Positions 31,680 to 40,337 of a DNA stretch of 64,000 nucleotides are shown here, one piece after another. Source of the DNA: Comamonas sp. BIGb0152 (GTDB lineage Bacteria; Pseudomonadota; Gammaproteobacteria; Burkholderiales; Burkholderiaceae_C). The DNA lies in the NCBI RefSeq assembly GCF_024809975.1, contig NZ_JANUDY010000009.1:124001-188000 (forward strand), in the 5' to 3' direction. The position numbers and the translations under genes were made by a program. The notes beneath the pieces were generated by a model. The model had not been told where the DNA came from and did not search any database. It worked only from the letters and a program-made list of their open reading frames with translations. Numbering within the stretch: position 1 is the first letter of the stretch; each line of letters begins with the position of its first letter.

Positions 31680-32015
31680 ATGCCGACACTAGAAGAACTG
31701 CGCCAGTTGCAGACGCTGCTGGCCTTGCTGCAAGCGGGCGACTGGCATGCCGCCCACGACGGCGTTCAGCGCCACCCAGGCCTGCTGGCCGCCTGGTTGC
31801 ACGGCATGGTGCATTGGCAGGAAGGCGATCTGGAAGACGCTGAAAACTGGTACGAACGCGCGGGTAAGCGCTTTCGCCAGCGCGGCGGTTGGGACCAGGA
31901 GCTGGCCCAGCTGGAGGCGGCCATCGCCAATGCCATTGCGAATGCCATTGCGACTGCGACTGCGACTGCGACTGCGATTGCACCAAGCAGTGCCGCCAGC
32001 GCTGCTGCTGGCTGA
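31680..32015 (+). CDS. Small TPR-like protein with hexamer-repeat tail
   Basis: A 111-residue protein. Residues 1-80 look like a helical, TPR-type domain (LLALLQAGDWHAAHDGVQRHP, then HWQEGDLEDAENWYERAGKRF), similar to small hypothetical proteins common in proteobacteria. The tail after about residue 80 is low complexity, AIANAIANAIATATATATAI, coded by tandem six-base units. The start ATG is 5 bp after the SnoaL stop, with no obvious Shine-Dalgarno, so coupling is likely. The function is unknown. Confidence 0.65.
   Translation: MPTLEELRQLQTLLALLQAGDWHAAHDGVQRHPGLLAAWLHGMVHWQEGDLEDAENWYERAGKRFRQRGGWDQELAQLEAAIANAIANAIATATATATAIAPSSAASAAAG
31950..31979 (+). repeat. Tandem hexanucleotide repeat (GCGACT)4 plus one variant unit
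   Basis: Four exact GCGACT units are followed by GCGATT, and directly before them are two related GC(C/G)AA(T)-GCCATT units. The array lies in frame in the tail of the TPR-like gene and codes for alternating Ala-Thr. Because the unit is six bases, gain or loss changes length by two residues without a frameshift. Confidence 0.9.
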
Positions 32016-32078
32016 ATCACTGGGCCGCAGCATGGCCTGCGGCCCCTCACTGACCTCTTTCTTGAAGGAACCATGACC

Positions 32079-33029
32079 ATGAAACAACGCTATTACGCCC
32101 TGTCCGCCTGTGCCCTGGCCGCCGCCCTGTTGGTGGGCTGCGAGCGCAGCAACACCGCATCGGCGCCTGCCGCTCCTGCTGCCAGCGCGCCCGAGGCGCA
32201 GCCAGCCGCAGAGGCGCAACAGGCGGCCCTGACCACCGAGGTCTTCAACCCTGGCGAGCAGGCCATCTTTGCCGTGTCGTCCGTGCTGGTGCAGGGCAAG
32301 ACGGAGGTGGTGCTGATCGATGCACAGTTCTCCGCCGAGCAGGCACGCAAGCTGGTAGAAAAAATCAAGGCCACCGGCAAGCGCCTGACGACCATCTACA
32401 TCAGCCATGGCGACCCGGATTTCTACTTTGGCCTGGATACCCTGCAGGCAGCCTTCCCCGAGGCCAAGATTGTGGCCACGCCCCAGACCATTGCGCATAT
32501 CGAAGCCACCAAGGACGAGAAGCTCAAGGTCTGGGGCCCGAAGCTGGGCGAGAACGCGCCCATGCAACTGGTGGTGCCCCAGCCGCTGCAAGGCGATAGC
32601 CTGCAGGTCGATGGCCAGAGCCTGCAGCTGATTGGCCTGGATGGCCCCACGCCGGACCGTACCGTCGTGTGGATCCCGTCCATCAAGACGGTGGCTGGTG
32701 GCATTCCGGTGATGGCCGGTGAGCATGTGTGGATGGCCGATACCCAGACGGCCCAGTCCCATACCGACTGGCTGGCGATGCTCGCGCGTATCAAGGCGCT
32801 GGGTCCTGAGGTGGTGATCCCGGGCCACTTTGTGGGTGCGATGCCCGCAGGCACGGCGGCGGTGGGCTTTACCGCCGATTACATTCGCGCTTTTGACGAA
32901 GAGACGGCCAAGGCCCAGGATGGCGCTGCGCTGGAAGCGGCGATGAAGCAGCGCTTTCCCAACCTGGGCGGCCTGGAAAGCCTGGCCCTGAGCGCCAAGG
33001 TGGCCAAGGGCGAGATGCAGTGGCACTGA
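32079..33029 (+). CDS. MBL-fold metallo-hydrolase lipoprotein
   Basis: A 316-residue protein with a lipoprotein signal (ALAAALLVGC), an Ala/Pro linker and a metallo-beta-lactamase-fold domain. The usual HxHxDH motif is replaced by SHGDPDFYFG, which keeps His-x-Asp-x-Asp. Later metal-ligand positions are represented by GEHVWMADT and IPGHFVG. A subfamily with HGDPDxYFG is known to me, so this may be a functional variant. Two ATGs are in frame; the one at 32079 has an AAGGAA site at better spacing than the one at 32073. It lies 63 bp after the TPR-like gene and is probably envelope-attached. Confidence 0.82.
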   Translation: MKQRYYALSACALAAALLVGCERSNTASAPAAPAASAPEAQPAAEAQQAALTTEVFNPGEQAIFAVSSVLVQGKTEVVLIDAQFSAEQARKLVEKIKATGKRLTTIYISHGDPDFYFGLDTLQAAFPEAKIVATPQTIAHIEATKDEKLKVWGPKLGENAPMQLVVPQPLQGDSLQVDGQSLQLIGLDGPTPDRTVVWIPSIKTVAGGIPVMAGEHVWMADTQTAQSHTDWLAMLARIKALGPEVVIPGHFVGAMPAGTAAVGFTADYIRAFDEETAKAQDGAALEAAMKQRFPNLGGLESLALSAKVAKGEMQWH

Positions 33030-33088
33030 TGGCGGGGCACCTGATGCCTGCCTGCCTGGGCGCATGGCGCTGAGGTTTCCGATGGGAC

Positions 33089-33127
33089 TGCACCCCAGCC
33101 GGGATCGGCCATCCCGGCTGGGGTGCA
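33089..33127. terminator. Very strong hairpin between the MBL gene and lepA
   Basis: A perfect 17-bp inverted repeat (outer arm TGCACCCCAGCCGGGAT) with a five-base loop CGGCC lies 60 bp after the MBL stop. Only a weak T-rich stretch (TTGCTTTG) follows on the plus strand. It most likely ends or attenuates transcription before lepA. A TACAAT at 33140-33145, just downstream, may be the lepA -10 element. Confidence 0.6.
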
Positions 33128-33218
33128 TTGCTTTGTGCCTACAATGCGTGTTTTGGCTGGAATCTCCAGCCCATTTGGCGTGCGCGCCAGATTCCAGGCC
33201 TTTATCCGTTGTTTGTTA

Positions 33219-35027
33219 ATGCAGCACATTCGTAATTTTTCCATCATTGCCCATATTGACCATGGCAAATCGACCTTGGCAGACCGCCTGATCCAGTATT
33301 GCGGAGGTCTGGCCGAGCGTGACATGGAGGCGCAGGTGCTGGACTCGATGGACATCGAGAAAGAGCGCGGTATCACCATCAAGGCGCAAACCGCAGCCTT
33401 GAACTACAAGGCCAAGGACGGCAAGGTCTACAACCTCAACCTGATCGACACGCCCGGCCACGTGGACTTCTCCTATGAAGTCTCGCGTTCGCTGTCGGCC
33501 TGCGAAGGTGCGCTGCTGGTGGTCGACGCCTCGCAAGGGGTGGAAGCCCAGACCGTGGCCAATTGCTACACCGCGCTGGATTTGGGCGTGGAAGTGTTTG
33601 CCGTGCTCAACAAGATGGACCTGCCCAATGCAGATCCGGACAATGCCAAGGCCGAGATCGAGGACGTGATCGGCATTGATGCGACCGATGCCATTCCCTG
33701 CTCGGCCAAGACCGGCATGGGCATCGAAGAAATTCTGGAAGCCGTGGTGGCCAAGGTGCCACCGCCCAAGGGTGACCCCGACGCACCGCTGCGCGCGATG
33801 ATTGTGGACAGCTGGTTCGATGCCTATGTGGGCGTCGTGATGCTGGTGCGCGTGGTCGATGGCCAGCTCAAGAAGAACGAGCGCTTCAAGATGATGGCCA
33901 CCGGTGCCGCCTACGAAGCCAATACGCTGGGTGTCTTCACGCCCGCCAATGAACCGCGCGACAGCCTCAAGGCGGGCGAGGTGGGCTACATCATTGCCGG
34001 CATCAAGGAGCTGAAGGCGGCGAAGGTGGGCGACACGATCACGCTCGAAAAGAAGCTGCCCAACAACCTGGGCCCCGCCAGCGCACCGCTGCCGGGCTTC
34101 AAGGAAGTTAAATCGCAGGTGTTTGCCGGGCTCTACCCGACCGAAGCCTCTGAATATGACCAGCTGCGCGATGCGCTGGAAAAACTGCAGCTCAATGATG
34201 CGGCCCTGCAGTACGAGCCCGAAGTCTCGCAAGCGCTGGGCTTTGGCTTCCGCTGCGGTTTCCTGGGCTTGCTGCACATGGAGATCGTGCAGGAGCGCCT
34301 GGAGCGCGAGTTTGACCAGGACCTGATCACCACCGCGCCTAGCGTGGTCTACCAGGTGCTCAAGGCCGATGGCCAGATCATCGACGTCGAGAACCCCTCC
34401 AAGATGCCCGATGCTGGCCGTCTGGAAGAGGTGCGCGAGCCGATCGTGACCGTACACCTTTACATGCCCCAGGACTATGTCGGCCCGGTGATGACCCTGG
34501 CCAACCAAAAGCGCGGTGTGCAGATGGACATGGCCTACCATGGCCGCCAGGTGATGCTCACCTATGAGATGCCACTGGGCGAGATCGTGCTGGACTTCTT
34601 TGACAAGCTCAAATCGGTCTCGCGCGGCTATGCCTCGATGGACTACGAGTTCAAGGAATACCGCACCTCGGATGTGGTCAAGGTCGATATCTTGCTGAAT
34701 GGTGAAAAGGTGGACGCACTGTCCATCATTGTTCACCGCTCGCAGTCGGTCTACCGGGGTCGCGCCGTGGTGGCCAAGATGCGTGAAATCATCAGCCGCC
34801 AGATGTTCGATGTGGCCATTCAGGCGGCGATTGGCGCCAACATCATCGCCCGCGAAACCGTCAAGGCGATGCGCAAGAACGTGTTGGCCAAGTGCTATGG
34901 CGGCGACGTATCGCGCAAGCGCAAGCTGCTGGAAAAGCAGAAGGCCGGTAAGAAGCGCATGAAGCAGATCGGCTCGGTGGAAGTGCCACAAGAGGCCTTC
35001 CTGGCGATCCTGCAGGTGGACGATTAA
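33219..35027 (+). CDS. lepA: Elongation factor 4 (LepA)
   Basis: A 602-residue ribosome-dependent GTPase, the usual LepA length. The P-loop AHIDHGKS is at residues 11-18, DTPGH around residue 78 and NKMD near residue 131. EF-G-like domains follow, and the LepA-specific C-terminal domain ends with [37 protein letters not shown] and [15 protein letters not shown]. The start [16 protein letters not shown] is the family N-terminus. It leads the long cluster with lepB 23 bp downstream. Confidence 0.97.
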   Translation: MQHIRNFSIIAHIDHGKSTLADRLIQYCGGLAERDMEAQVLDSMDIEKERGITIKAQTAALNYKAKDGKVYNLNLIDTPGHVDFSYEVSRSLSACEGALLVVDASQGVEAQTVANCYTALDLGVEVFAVLNKMDLPNADPDNAKAEIEDVIGIDATDAIPCSAKTGMGIEEILEAVVAKVPPPKGDPDAPLRAMIVDSWFDAYVGVVMLVRVVDGQLKKNERFKMMATGAAYEANTLGVFTPANEPRDSLKAGEVGYIIAGIKELKAAKVGDTITLEKKLPNNLGPASAPLPGFKEVKSQVFAGLYPTEASEYDQLRDALEKLQLNDAALQYEPEVSQALGFGFRCGFLGLLHMEIVQERLEREFDQDLITTAPSVVYQVLKADGQIIDVENPSKMPDAGRLEEVREPIVTVHLYMPQDYVGPVMTLANQKRGVQMDMAYHGRQVMLTYEMPLGEIVLDFFDKLKSVSRGYASMDYEFKEYRTSDVVKVDILLNGEKVDALSIIVHRSQSVYRGRAVVAKMREIISRQMFDVAIQAAIGANIIARETVKAMRKNVLAKCYGGDVSRKRKLLEKQKAGKKRMKQIGSVEVPQEAFLAILQVDD

Positions 35028-35050
35028 GAAAAGAAGCCCAGAACAAAGTT

Positions 35051-36019
35051 ATGCAACTCCTGACAACACTGATTCTGGCCGCCTTTGTGGCCTATATGGG
35101 CGCCTGGTACAGCGGCGCAATCGAGGGCAATTTTGCCTTGCTGCTGTTTTTGGCCACGGTGATCACCGGTGCCTACTGGCTGGCAGAGCGCTTTTACTTT
35201 CTGCCCCGGCGCAAGGCCGCTGCCGTGCAGCTCGAGGCCTCGGCCCAAGAGCGGCGCCGGCAGCTCGATGCCCAAGGCATCCAGAAAGTCGATGGCGACG
35301 ATCTGGAAGAGGGCAAGGCACGCCTGTTGATGCAACCTTGGTGGCTGGATTGGACCGCAGGTCTGTTCCCGGTCATCATCGTGGTGTTTATCCTGCGCTC
35401 CTTCCTGTTCGAGCCTTTCAAGATTCCGTCGGGCTCGATGATTCCGACCTTGCAGGTGGGCGACCTGATCCTGGTCAACAAGTTCACCTACGGCGTGCGC
35501 CTGCCGGTGATCAACAAAAAGATCAGCGAAGGCACGGCACCCAAGCGCGGCGACGTGATGGTGTTCCGCTACCCACCGCAGCCGAGCATGGACTACATCA
35601 AGCGTGTGGTGGGCGTGCCCGGCGACGAGGTGGCCTACATCAACAAGCGCCTGACGATCAATGGCAAGGCGGTGCCGACGACCAACCAGCCCGATTATTT
35701 CGAGCAGGACGCCATGCGCTACTTCAAGCAGATTGAAGAGCAGCTGGGCGACAAACCGCACCGCTCCATCATCAACCCCGATGTGCCCAACTTCGTGCAA
35801 GGCGTGACCGACTTCAAGTACAAGGACAACTGCCGCTACAGCGTCGAAGGCGTGACCTGCAAGGTGCCCGAAGGCCACTACTTCATGATGGGTGACAACC
35901 GCGACAATTCGTTGGATTCCCGTTACTGGGGCTTTGTGCCCGATGCCAATATTGTGGGCCGGGCCTTCTTTGTCTGGATGAATTTCGGTAACATCAAGCG
36001 CATCGGACCATTTAACTAA
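35051..36019 (+). CDS. lepB: Signal peptidase I
   Basis: A 322-residue inner-membrane serine protease that removes signal peptides. Two membrane segments (about residues 2-20 and 28-45) are followed by another at 104-118 and the catalytic domain. The Ser-Lys dyad is Ser129 in PSGSM and Lys184 in DYIKRVVGVPGD. Box E is GDNRDNSLDSRYWG, near residue 282. The lepA-lepB arrangement is conserved in gammaproteobacteria and betaproteobacteria. Confidence 0.97.
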   Translation: MQLLTTLILAAFVAYMGAWYSGAIEGNFALLLFLATVITGAYWLAERFYFLPRRKAAAVQLEASAQERRRQLDAQGIQKVDGDDLEEGKARLLMQPWWLDWTAGLFPVIIVVFILRSFLFEPFKIPSGSMIPTLQVGDLILVNKFTYGVRLPVINKKISEGTAPKRGDVMVFRYPPQPSMDYIKRVVGVPGDEVAYINKRLTINGKAVPTTNQPDYFEQDAMRYFKQIEEQLGDKPHRSIINPDVPNFVQGVTDFKYKDNCRYSVEGVTCKVPEGHYFMMGDNRDNSLDSRYWGFVPDANIVGRAFFVWMNFGNIKRIGPFN

Positions 36020-36044
36020 AAAAGTTTTCTAAGAGGGATTGACT

Positions 36045-36413
36045 ATGCAGGCTATGAAACAAGCACCCAGGCACCGCCAGCGCGGCATGTCGTTCATCGG
36101 TGTGGTGCTCTGGGGTTTCATCATCGTGGCTTTGGCCATTGTGGGCAGCAAAGCAGTCCCAATCGTGATCGAGAACATGAACATCAAGAAGGCAGCCGTC
36201 AAAGCTGCCCGCCAAGGCACCACGGTGCAGGAAGTGCGTGCCATCTATGAGCGCTCGCAGGCGATTGATGACATGACATCGGTCAATGCCAATGATTTGG
36301 AAGTGACCAAAGACACGGACGGCAAGATTGTGGTGTCCTACAGCTACGAGCGGGACATCCCCTTGTACGGGCCGGCCTTTCTGGTCTTCCGTTTTAACGA
36401 TAGTGTGAAGTAG
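36045..36413 (+). CDS. DUF4845 domain protein between lepB and rnc
   Basis: A 122-residue protein with one N-terminal membrane helix (about residues 17-36, MSFIGVVLWGFIIVALAIVG) and a small soluble domain. It matches DUF4845, usually found between lepB and rnc in betaproteobacteria. The GMSFIGV start recalls type IV pilin-like leader sequences, but the family is not known to be pilin. An AAGAGGG ribosome-binding site supports the ATG at 36045 over a TTG two codons upstream. rnc follows with zero spacing. Confidence 0.88.
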   Translation: MQAMKQAPRHRQRGMSFIGVVLWGFIIVALAIVGSKAVPIVIENMNIKKAAVKAARQGTTVQEVRAIYERSQAIDDMTSVNANDLEVTKDTDGKIVVSYSYERDIPLYGPAFLVFRFNDSVK

Positions 36414-37097
36414 GTGGAACCAGAACTTAGTCGATTGCAGGAACGCCTGCAGTATTCTTTTGCGAACGGTGCGTTGCTGCAGCGAGCGGTAACGCACCGT
36501 AGTTTTTGTGCGGATCACAATGAGCGCCTGGAGTTTTTAGGCGACTCGGTGCTGGGCCTGGCGGTATCAACGATGCTGTTCCAGCAGCTCAAAGGCACCC
36601 CGGAGGGTGAGCTCTCGCGCATGCGTGCCAACCTGGTCAAGCAAGACACCTTGCACCAGATTGCGCTGCGCCTGCAGCTGGCCAAGGTGCTGCGTCTGGG
36701 TGAAGGCGAGTCCAAATCAGGCGGGCGTGAGCGCCCCTCGATCCTGGCCGATGCGGTCGAGGCGATTATTGGAGCGGTTTACTTGGATGCTGGCTACACG
36801 CAGGCCGAGGCCATCGTGCATCATCTCTACGAGCGTGTGGAAATCTCGCAGCACATGCCTGCAGCCTCCAAGGACGCCAAGACAGCGCTGCAGGAGTGGC
36901 TGCAGGCGCGCAAGAAGTCGGTGCCGGAGTATGTGGTGACCGGCACAACCGGTGCTGCGCATGCGCAGACCTTCCATGTCGACTGCGTGGTTCCTGCCTT
37001 TCAGGCCCGCAGCGAAGGCGCAGGCGCCTCGCGCCGTGCTGCCGAGCAGGCGGCCGCCGCCATCATGTTGCAACAATTGCAGACCCAGCATCGCTAA
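36414..37097 (+). CDS. rnc: Ribonuclease III
   Basis: A 227-residue dsRNA-specific endonuclease that processes rRNA precursors and many mRNAs. The RNase III signature NERLEFLGDSVLGLAVS is near residue 36, and the second catalytic block ILADAVEAIIGAVYLDAG near residue 108. A dsRNA-binding domain covers about residues 150-224. The start is a GTG that directly follows the TAG of the DUF4845 gene, and no separate ribosome-binding site is visible apart from AAGTAGG across the junction. Translation is probably coupled. Confidence 0.96.
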   Translation: MEPELSRLQERLQYSFANGALLQRAVTHRSFCADHNERLEFLGDSVLGLAVSTMLFQQLKGTPEGELSRMRANLVKQDTLHQIALRLQLAKVLRLGEGESKSGGRERPSILADAVEAIIGAVYLDAGYTQAEAIVHHLYERVEISQHMPAASKDAKTALQEWLQARKKSVPEYVVTGTTGAAHAQTFHVDCVVPAFQARSEGAGASRRAAEQAAAAIMLQQLQTQHR

Positions 37098-37103
37098 GCT
37101 TTT

Positions 37104-38177
37104 ATGACCTCCAAAAAATCCAATCCTTCAAGCGCTGCTGGCCAAGAACCTGCTGTGCTGCCTTCGGGCCAGTCCGTGTCCGACCTCGATGCCATGCTGG
37201 CTGCGGCCAAGCCGGGCACGACCGTCGCGCGTGTCAGCACGCCGGATGCTGCGCCCGCCGAGGCGCCCGCTGCACCCACCGGCCCGCAACGCTGCGGTCT
37301 GATCGCCATCGTCGGCAAGCCCAATGTGGGCAAGTCCACGTTGATGAATGCGCTGGTCGGCCAGAAGATCTCGATCACCTCGCGCAAGGCGCAGACTACG
37401 CGCCACCGCATCACCGGTATCCGCACGCAGGACAACACCCAGTTCGTGTTTGTCGATACGCCTGGTTTCCAGACCCGCCATTCGCGCGCATTGAACAAAT
37501 CGCTCAACAAGACGGTGATGGGTGCCATCGGTGATGTGGACCTGATCTTGTTTGTTGTCGAAGCGGGCAGCTTCACCTTGGCCGATGCCAAGGTGCTGTC
37601 GCTGTTCAAGCCGGGCATTCCCACCCTGCTGATCGCCAACAAGCTGGACACCATCCACCGCCGCCATGAAATCGCGCCCTGGCTGCGTGACATGCAAGAG
37701 CGCCACCCGTTTGCCGAGTTTGTGCCGATGTCGGCCAAGAACAAGGGCGATATCGAACGGATGTTCGGTATCTGCGAGAAGTACCTGCCCGAGCAGGCCT
37801 GGTTCTACGGGCCAGAAGAGCTGACCGACCGCAGCGAGAAGTTTCTCGCCTCCGAGACCGTGCGGGAAAAGCTGTTCCGCTTTACCGGCGATGAGCTGCC
37901 CTACACCTCCACCGTGATCATCGACAAGTTTGAAGAAGAGCCGAGCAAGACGCATGGCCGCTTCATGCGCATTGCCGCCACCATCGTGGTCGAGCGCGAC
38001 GGCCACAAGGCCATGGTGATCGGCGAGAAGGGCGAAAAGCTCAAGCGCATCAGCACCGAAGCGCGCCAGGAGCTGGAAAAGCTACTGAACGCCAAGGTGT
38101 TCCTGGAGGTCTGGGTCAAGGTCAAGTCCGGCTGGGCCGATGACGAGGCCCGCGTCAAGTCCTTCGGCTACGAGTAA
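37104..38177 (+). CDS. era: GTPase Era
   Basis: A 357-residue GTPase for 16S rRNA maturation and 30S assembly. Walker A GKPNVGKS is at residues 71-78, DTPGFQT near 118, NKLD near 179, and a C-terminal KH domain contains [15 protein letters not shown]. An Ala/Pro/Ser-rich extension of about 56 residues precedes the usual Era start; its function is unknown, and extended forms occur in related bacteria. The ATG is 7 bp after the rnc stop. Confidence 0.97.
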   Translation: MTSKKSNPSSAAGQEPAVLPSGQSVSDLDAMLAAAKPGTTVARVSTPDAAPAEAPAAPTGPQRCGLIAIVGKPNVGKSTLMNALVGQKISITSRKAQTTRHRITGIRTQDNTQFVFVDTPGFQTRHSRALNKSLNKTVMGAIGDVDLILFVVEAGSFTLADAKVLSLFKPGIPTLLIANKLDTIHRRHEIAPWLRDMQERHPFAEFVPMSAKNKGDIERMFGICEKYLPEQAWFYGPEELTDRSEKFLASETVREKLFRFTGDELPYTSTVIIDKFEEEPSKTHGRFMRIAATIVVERDGHKAMVIGEKGEKLKRISTEARQELEKLLNAKVFLEVWVKVKSGWADDEARVKSFGYE

Positions 38178-38295
38178 GCGGCTCCGGCCTGGCCGCCCGG
38201 CCAGGCTGTGCTCTGCCACTTTCAACGTGGCGCACCGCAGGGGCTTGCGGGCCCGTGCAGCAGTGCCTGGCTTTGTGGGCTACCCTGAGACCTTA

Positions 38296-38311
38296 GTGAT
38301 TTTTTAATCAC
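38296..38311. repeat. AT-rich 6-bp inverted repeat upstream of recO
   Basis: GTGATT-TTTT-AATCAC lies 21 bp before the recO ATG, in the 154-bp era-recO gap, which is the largest break inside this gene cluster. A second hairpin, GCCTGGCC/GGCCAGGC, lies at 38188-38207 without a T-run. These could be a regulatory site and a partial terminator, so recO may have its own promoter here. Confidence 0.35.
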
Positions 38312-38331
38312 GTACTGCAACGACCCCCGCC

Positions 38332-39093
38332 ATGGCTGTCAAGCGCGTCAACGAAGAGCCTGCCTATATTCTTCACCGGTATGACTGGAGCGAGTCCAGC
38401 CTGGTGCTGGAGTGCTTTACCCGGCACCGTGGGCGGGTGGCCTTGGTCGCCAAAGGGGTCAAGAAACCCACGTCCAGTTTCCGGCCGGTGCTGCTGGCAC
38501 TGCAGCCGCTGCGCCTGTCCTGGGGTATTGCGGGTGAAGGCGGCTCCGACATCCACACGCTCAAAAGTGCCGAATGGGTAGGCGGCCACACCATGCCCCT
38601 GGGCGGGGGGCTGCTGTCGGGCCTCTACCTCAATGAATTGCTGATGCGCCTGCTGGCGCGCGAAGACCCCTTTGCCAACCTGTTCGACATCTATGCGGGC
38701 GTCGTCCAGGTCTTGGCCACCGACCATGGCGAGGTGCTCGAACCCGTGTTGCGTGCCTTTGAACTGCTGCTGCTGCGCGAGCTGGGGCTTTTGCCATCGC
38801 TGTCGGTACAAACCCTGTCGCTGCAACCGCTCCAGGCCCAGGGCCGCTATGTGTTGGTGCCCGATGCCGGTTTGCGCGAGGCCCATGGCCAAGACAGGGC
38901 CGCGCTGGCCGGTGCACAATGGCAGGCTATAGAAGAGGCGCTGTCGGCTGCCAACGCGTATCCGGCCGTGCTCAGGGCTTGCGTGCTGTGTGCAGGTGAG
39001 CTAAAAGTTCAGTTGCGTACGCTGCTGCAACACCATTGTGGTCAGCCCGTGCTGCGCACCCGCCAGTTGATGATGGATATCCAATCACTATGA
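38332..39093 (+). CDS. recO: DNA repair protein RecO
   Basis: A 253-residue protein with the RecO N-terminal OB fold ([38 protein letters not shown]) and a C-terminal helical domain ([23 protein letters not shown]). RecO acts with RecR to load RecA on SSB-coated gaps. The gene sits after era, as in most betaproteobacteria. Its stop overlaps the pdxJ start as ATGA. Confidence 0.95.
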   Translation: MAVKRVNEEPAYILHRYDWSESSLVLECFTRHRGRVALVAKGVKKPTSSFRPVLLALQPLRLSWGIAGEGGSDIHTLKSAEWVGGHTMPLGGGLLSGLYLNELLMRLLAREDPFANLFDIYAGVVQVLATDHGEVLEPVLRAFELLLLRELGLLPSLSVQTLSLQPLQAQGRYVLVPDAGLREAHGQDRAALAGAQWQAIEEALSAANAYPAVLRACVLCAGELKVQLRTLLQHHCGQPVLRTRQLMMDIQSL

Positions 39094-39860
39094 CTACCCC
39101 TGTGAAAACCGCCCTGTCGATCAACCTCAACAAAGTGGCACTGGTGCGCAACACGCGCCATCTGGATATTCCCAGTGTCACGCGTGCCGCACGCCTGTGC
39201 CTGGAGGCCGGTGCCCAGGGCATCACCGTGCATCCCCGGCCGGACGAGCGCCACATCCGCCCGGACGATGTGCAGAGGCTGGCGGACGTGATCGCCACCT
39301 GGCCAGTCAAGCGCGAGTTCAACATTGAAGGCAATCCTTTCCATAACTTGATGGACTATGTGCGCCAGTTCCGCCCGCACCAGGCCACCTTTGTGCCCGA
39401 TGGTGAAGACCAGTTCACCAGCGACCATGGCTGGAATTTTCCGCAAGATGCCGAGCGCCTACAGCCGCTGATTGCTGAGTGCAAGGCGCTGGGCGTGCGC
39501 GTGAGTTTGTTCATGGACCCGATCCCTGAGCAAATGGCCGCCGCCAAGGCCGTGGGCGCCGACCGGGTGGAGTTGTACACCGAGCCCTATGCCGCTGCCT
39601 TTGGCACGCCCGAGCAGGGCGCCCAACTGGCGCGCTACGCTGCAGCGGCCAAGGCGGCGCAGGCGGTGGGTTTGGGCGTCAATGCGGGCCATGACCTGAG
39701 CCTGCGCAACCTCACCGCCTTTGTGACCCATGTCCCTCAGGTGCTGGAAGTTTCGATCGGCCATGCCTTTGTGACCGATGCGCTGGAGATGGGCTACGCC
39801 GAGGCCGTGCGCGCCTACCGCCGCTCACTCGATGCCCGCGCCGATGGCGTGCTGCTCTAA
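39090..39860 (+). CDS. pdxJ: Pyridoxine 5'-phosphate synthase
   Basis: A 256-residue TIM-barrel enzyme that joins 1-deoxyxylulose 5-phosphate and 3-amino-2-oxopropyl phosphate in vitamin B6 synthesis. Signature blocks are [48 protein letters not shown] and [25 protein letters not shown] differs slightly from the E. coli VNIDHVATLRNAR form and is common in Burkholderiales. The ATGA overlap with recO suggests coupled translation; acpS follows after 24 bp. Confidence 0.96.
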   Translation: MTTPVKTALSINLNKVALVRNTRHLDIPSVTRAARLCLEAGAQGITVHPRPDERHIRPDDVQRLADVIATWPVKREFNIEGNPFHNLMDYVRQFRPHQATFVPDGEDQFTSDHGWNFPQDAERLQPLIAECKALGVRVSLFMDPIPEQMAAAKAVGADRVELYTEPYAAAFGTPEQGAQLARYAAAAKAAQAVGLGVNAGHDLSLRNLTAFVTHVPQVLEVSIGHAFVTDALEMGYAEAVRAYRRSLDARADGVLL

Positions 39861-39884
39861 CGCTGGCCCAGGCCTGGTCAAAAC

Positions 39885-40277
39885 ATGATTTACGGCATTG
39901 GTACTGATATCTGCGATATCCGCCGCATTCGCTCCACCCTGGAACGCCAGGGCGAGCGCTTTGCCCACAAGGTGCTGGCCGAGGGCGAGCTGGCGGTTTG
40001 GCGCCGCCGCAGCGAGCGCTGGCCCGACCGGGGCGTGCGCTACATGGCCACGCGCTTTTCCGCCAAAGAGGCCTTCAGCAAGGCCGTGGGCCTGGGCATG
40101 CGCATGCCGATGACCTGGCGCAACTGCGAGATCATCAACCTGCCCAGCGGCAAGCCCGGCATACGGTTGCATGGCGAGCTGGCTACCTGGTTTGAGGCGC
40201 AAGGCCTGACGGCCCATATCACCGTGACCGATGAGGTCGATTACGCGGCCAGCTTTTGCGTGGTCGAAAAGCTTTAA
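39885..40277 (+). CDS. acpS: Holo-[acyl-carrier-protein] synthase
   Basis: A 130-residue phosphopantetheinyl transferase that converts apo-ACP to holo-ACP. Mg ligands are Asp8 in GIGTDI and Glu62 in [11 protein letters not shown]. The pdxJ-acpS pair is conserved from E. coli onward. The frame opens at the family start MIYGIGTDI. Confidence 0.96.
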   Translation: MIYGIGTDICDIRRIRSTLERQGERFAHKVLAEGELAVWRRRSERWPDRGVRYMATRFSAKEAFSKAVGLGMRMPMTWRNCEIINLPSGKPGIRLHGELATWFEAQGLTAHITVTDEVDYAASFCVVEKL

Positions 40278-40337
40278 ATCCCGTCTTGCCGGGCCCTGCC
40301 CAGTGCGGCCCGTTTCTGATTTCTTTGCACCCTTCCC

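Noticed and set aside
33216..34991. 591-codon open frame antisense to lepA
   Set aside because: Lies fully inside lepA, has no ribosome-binding site or domain, and is explained by GC-rich third codon positions.
38188..38207. GCCTGGCC/GGCCAGGC hairpin after era as a terminator
   Set aside because: No T-run follows on the plus strand, so it was not called as a separate terminator.
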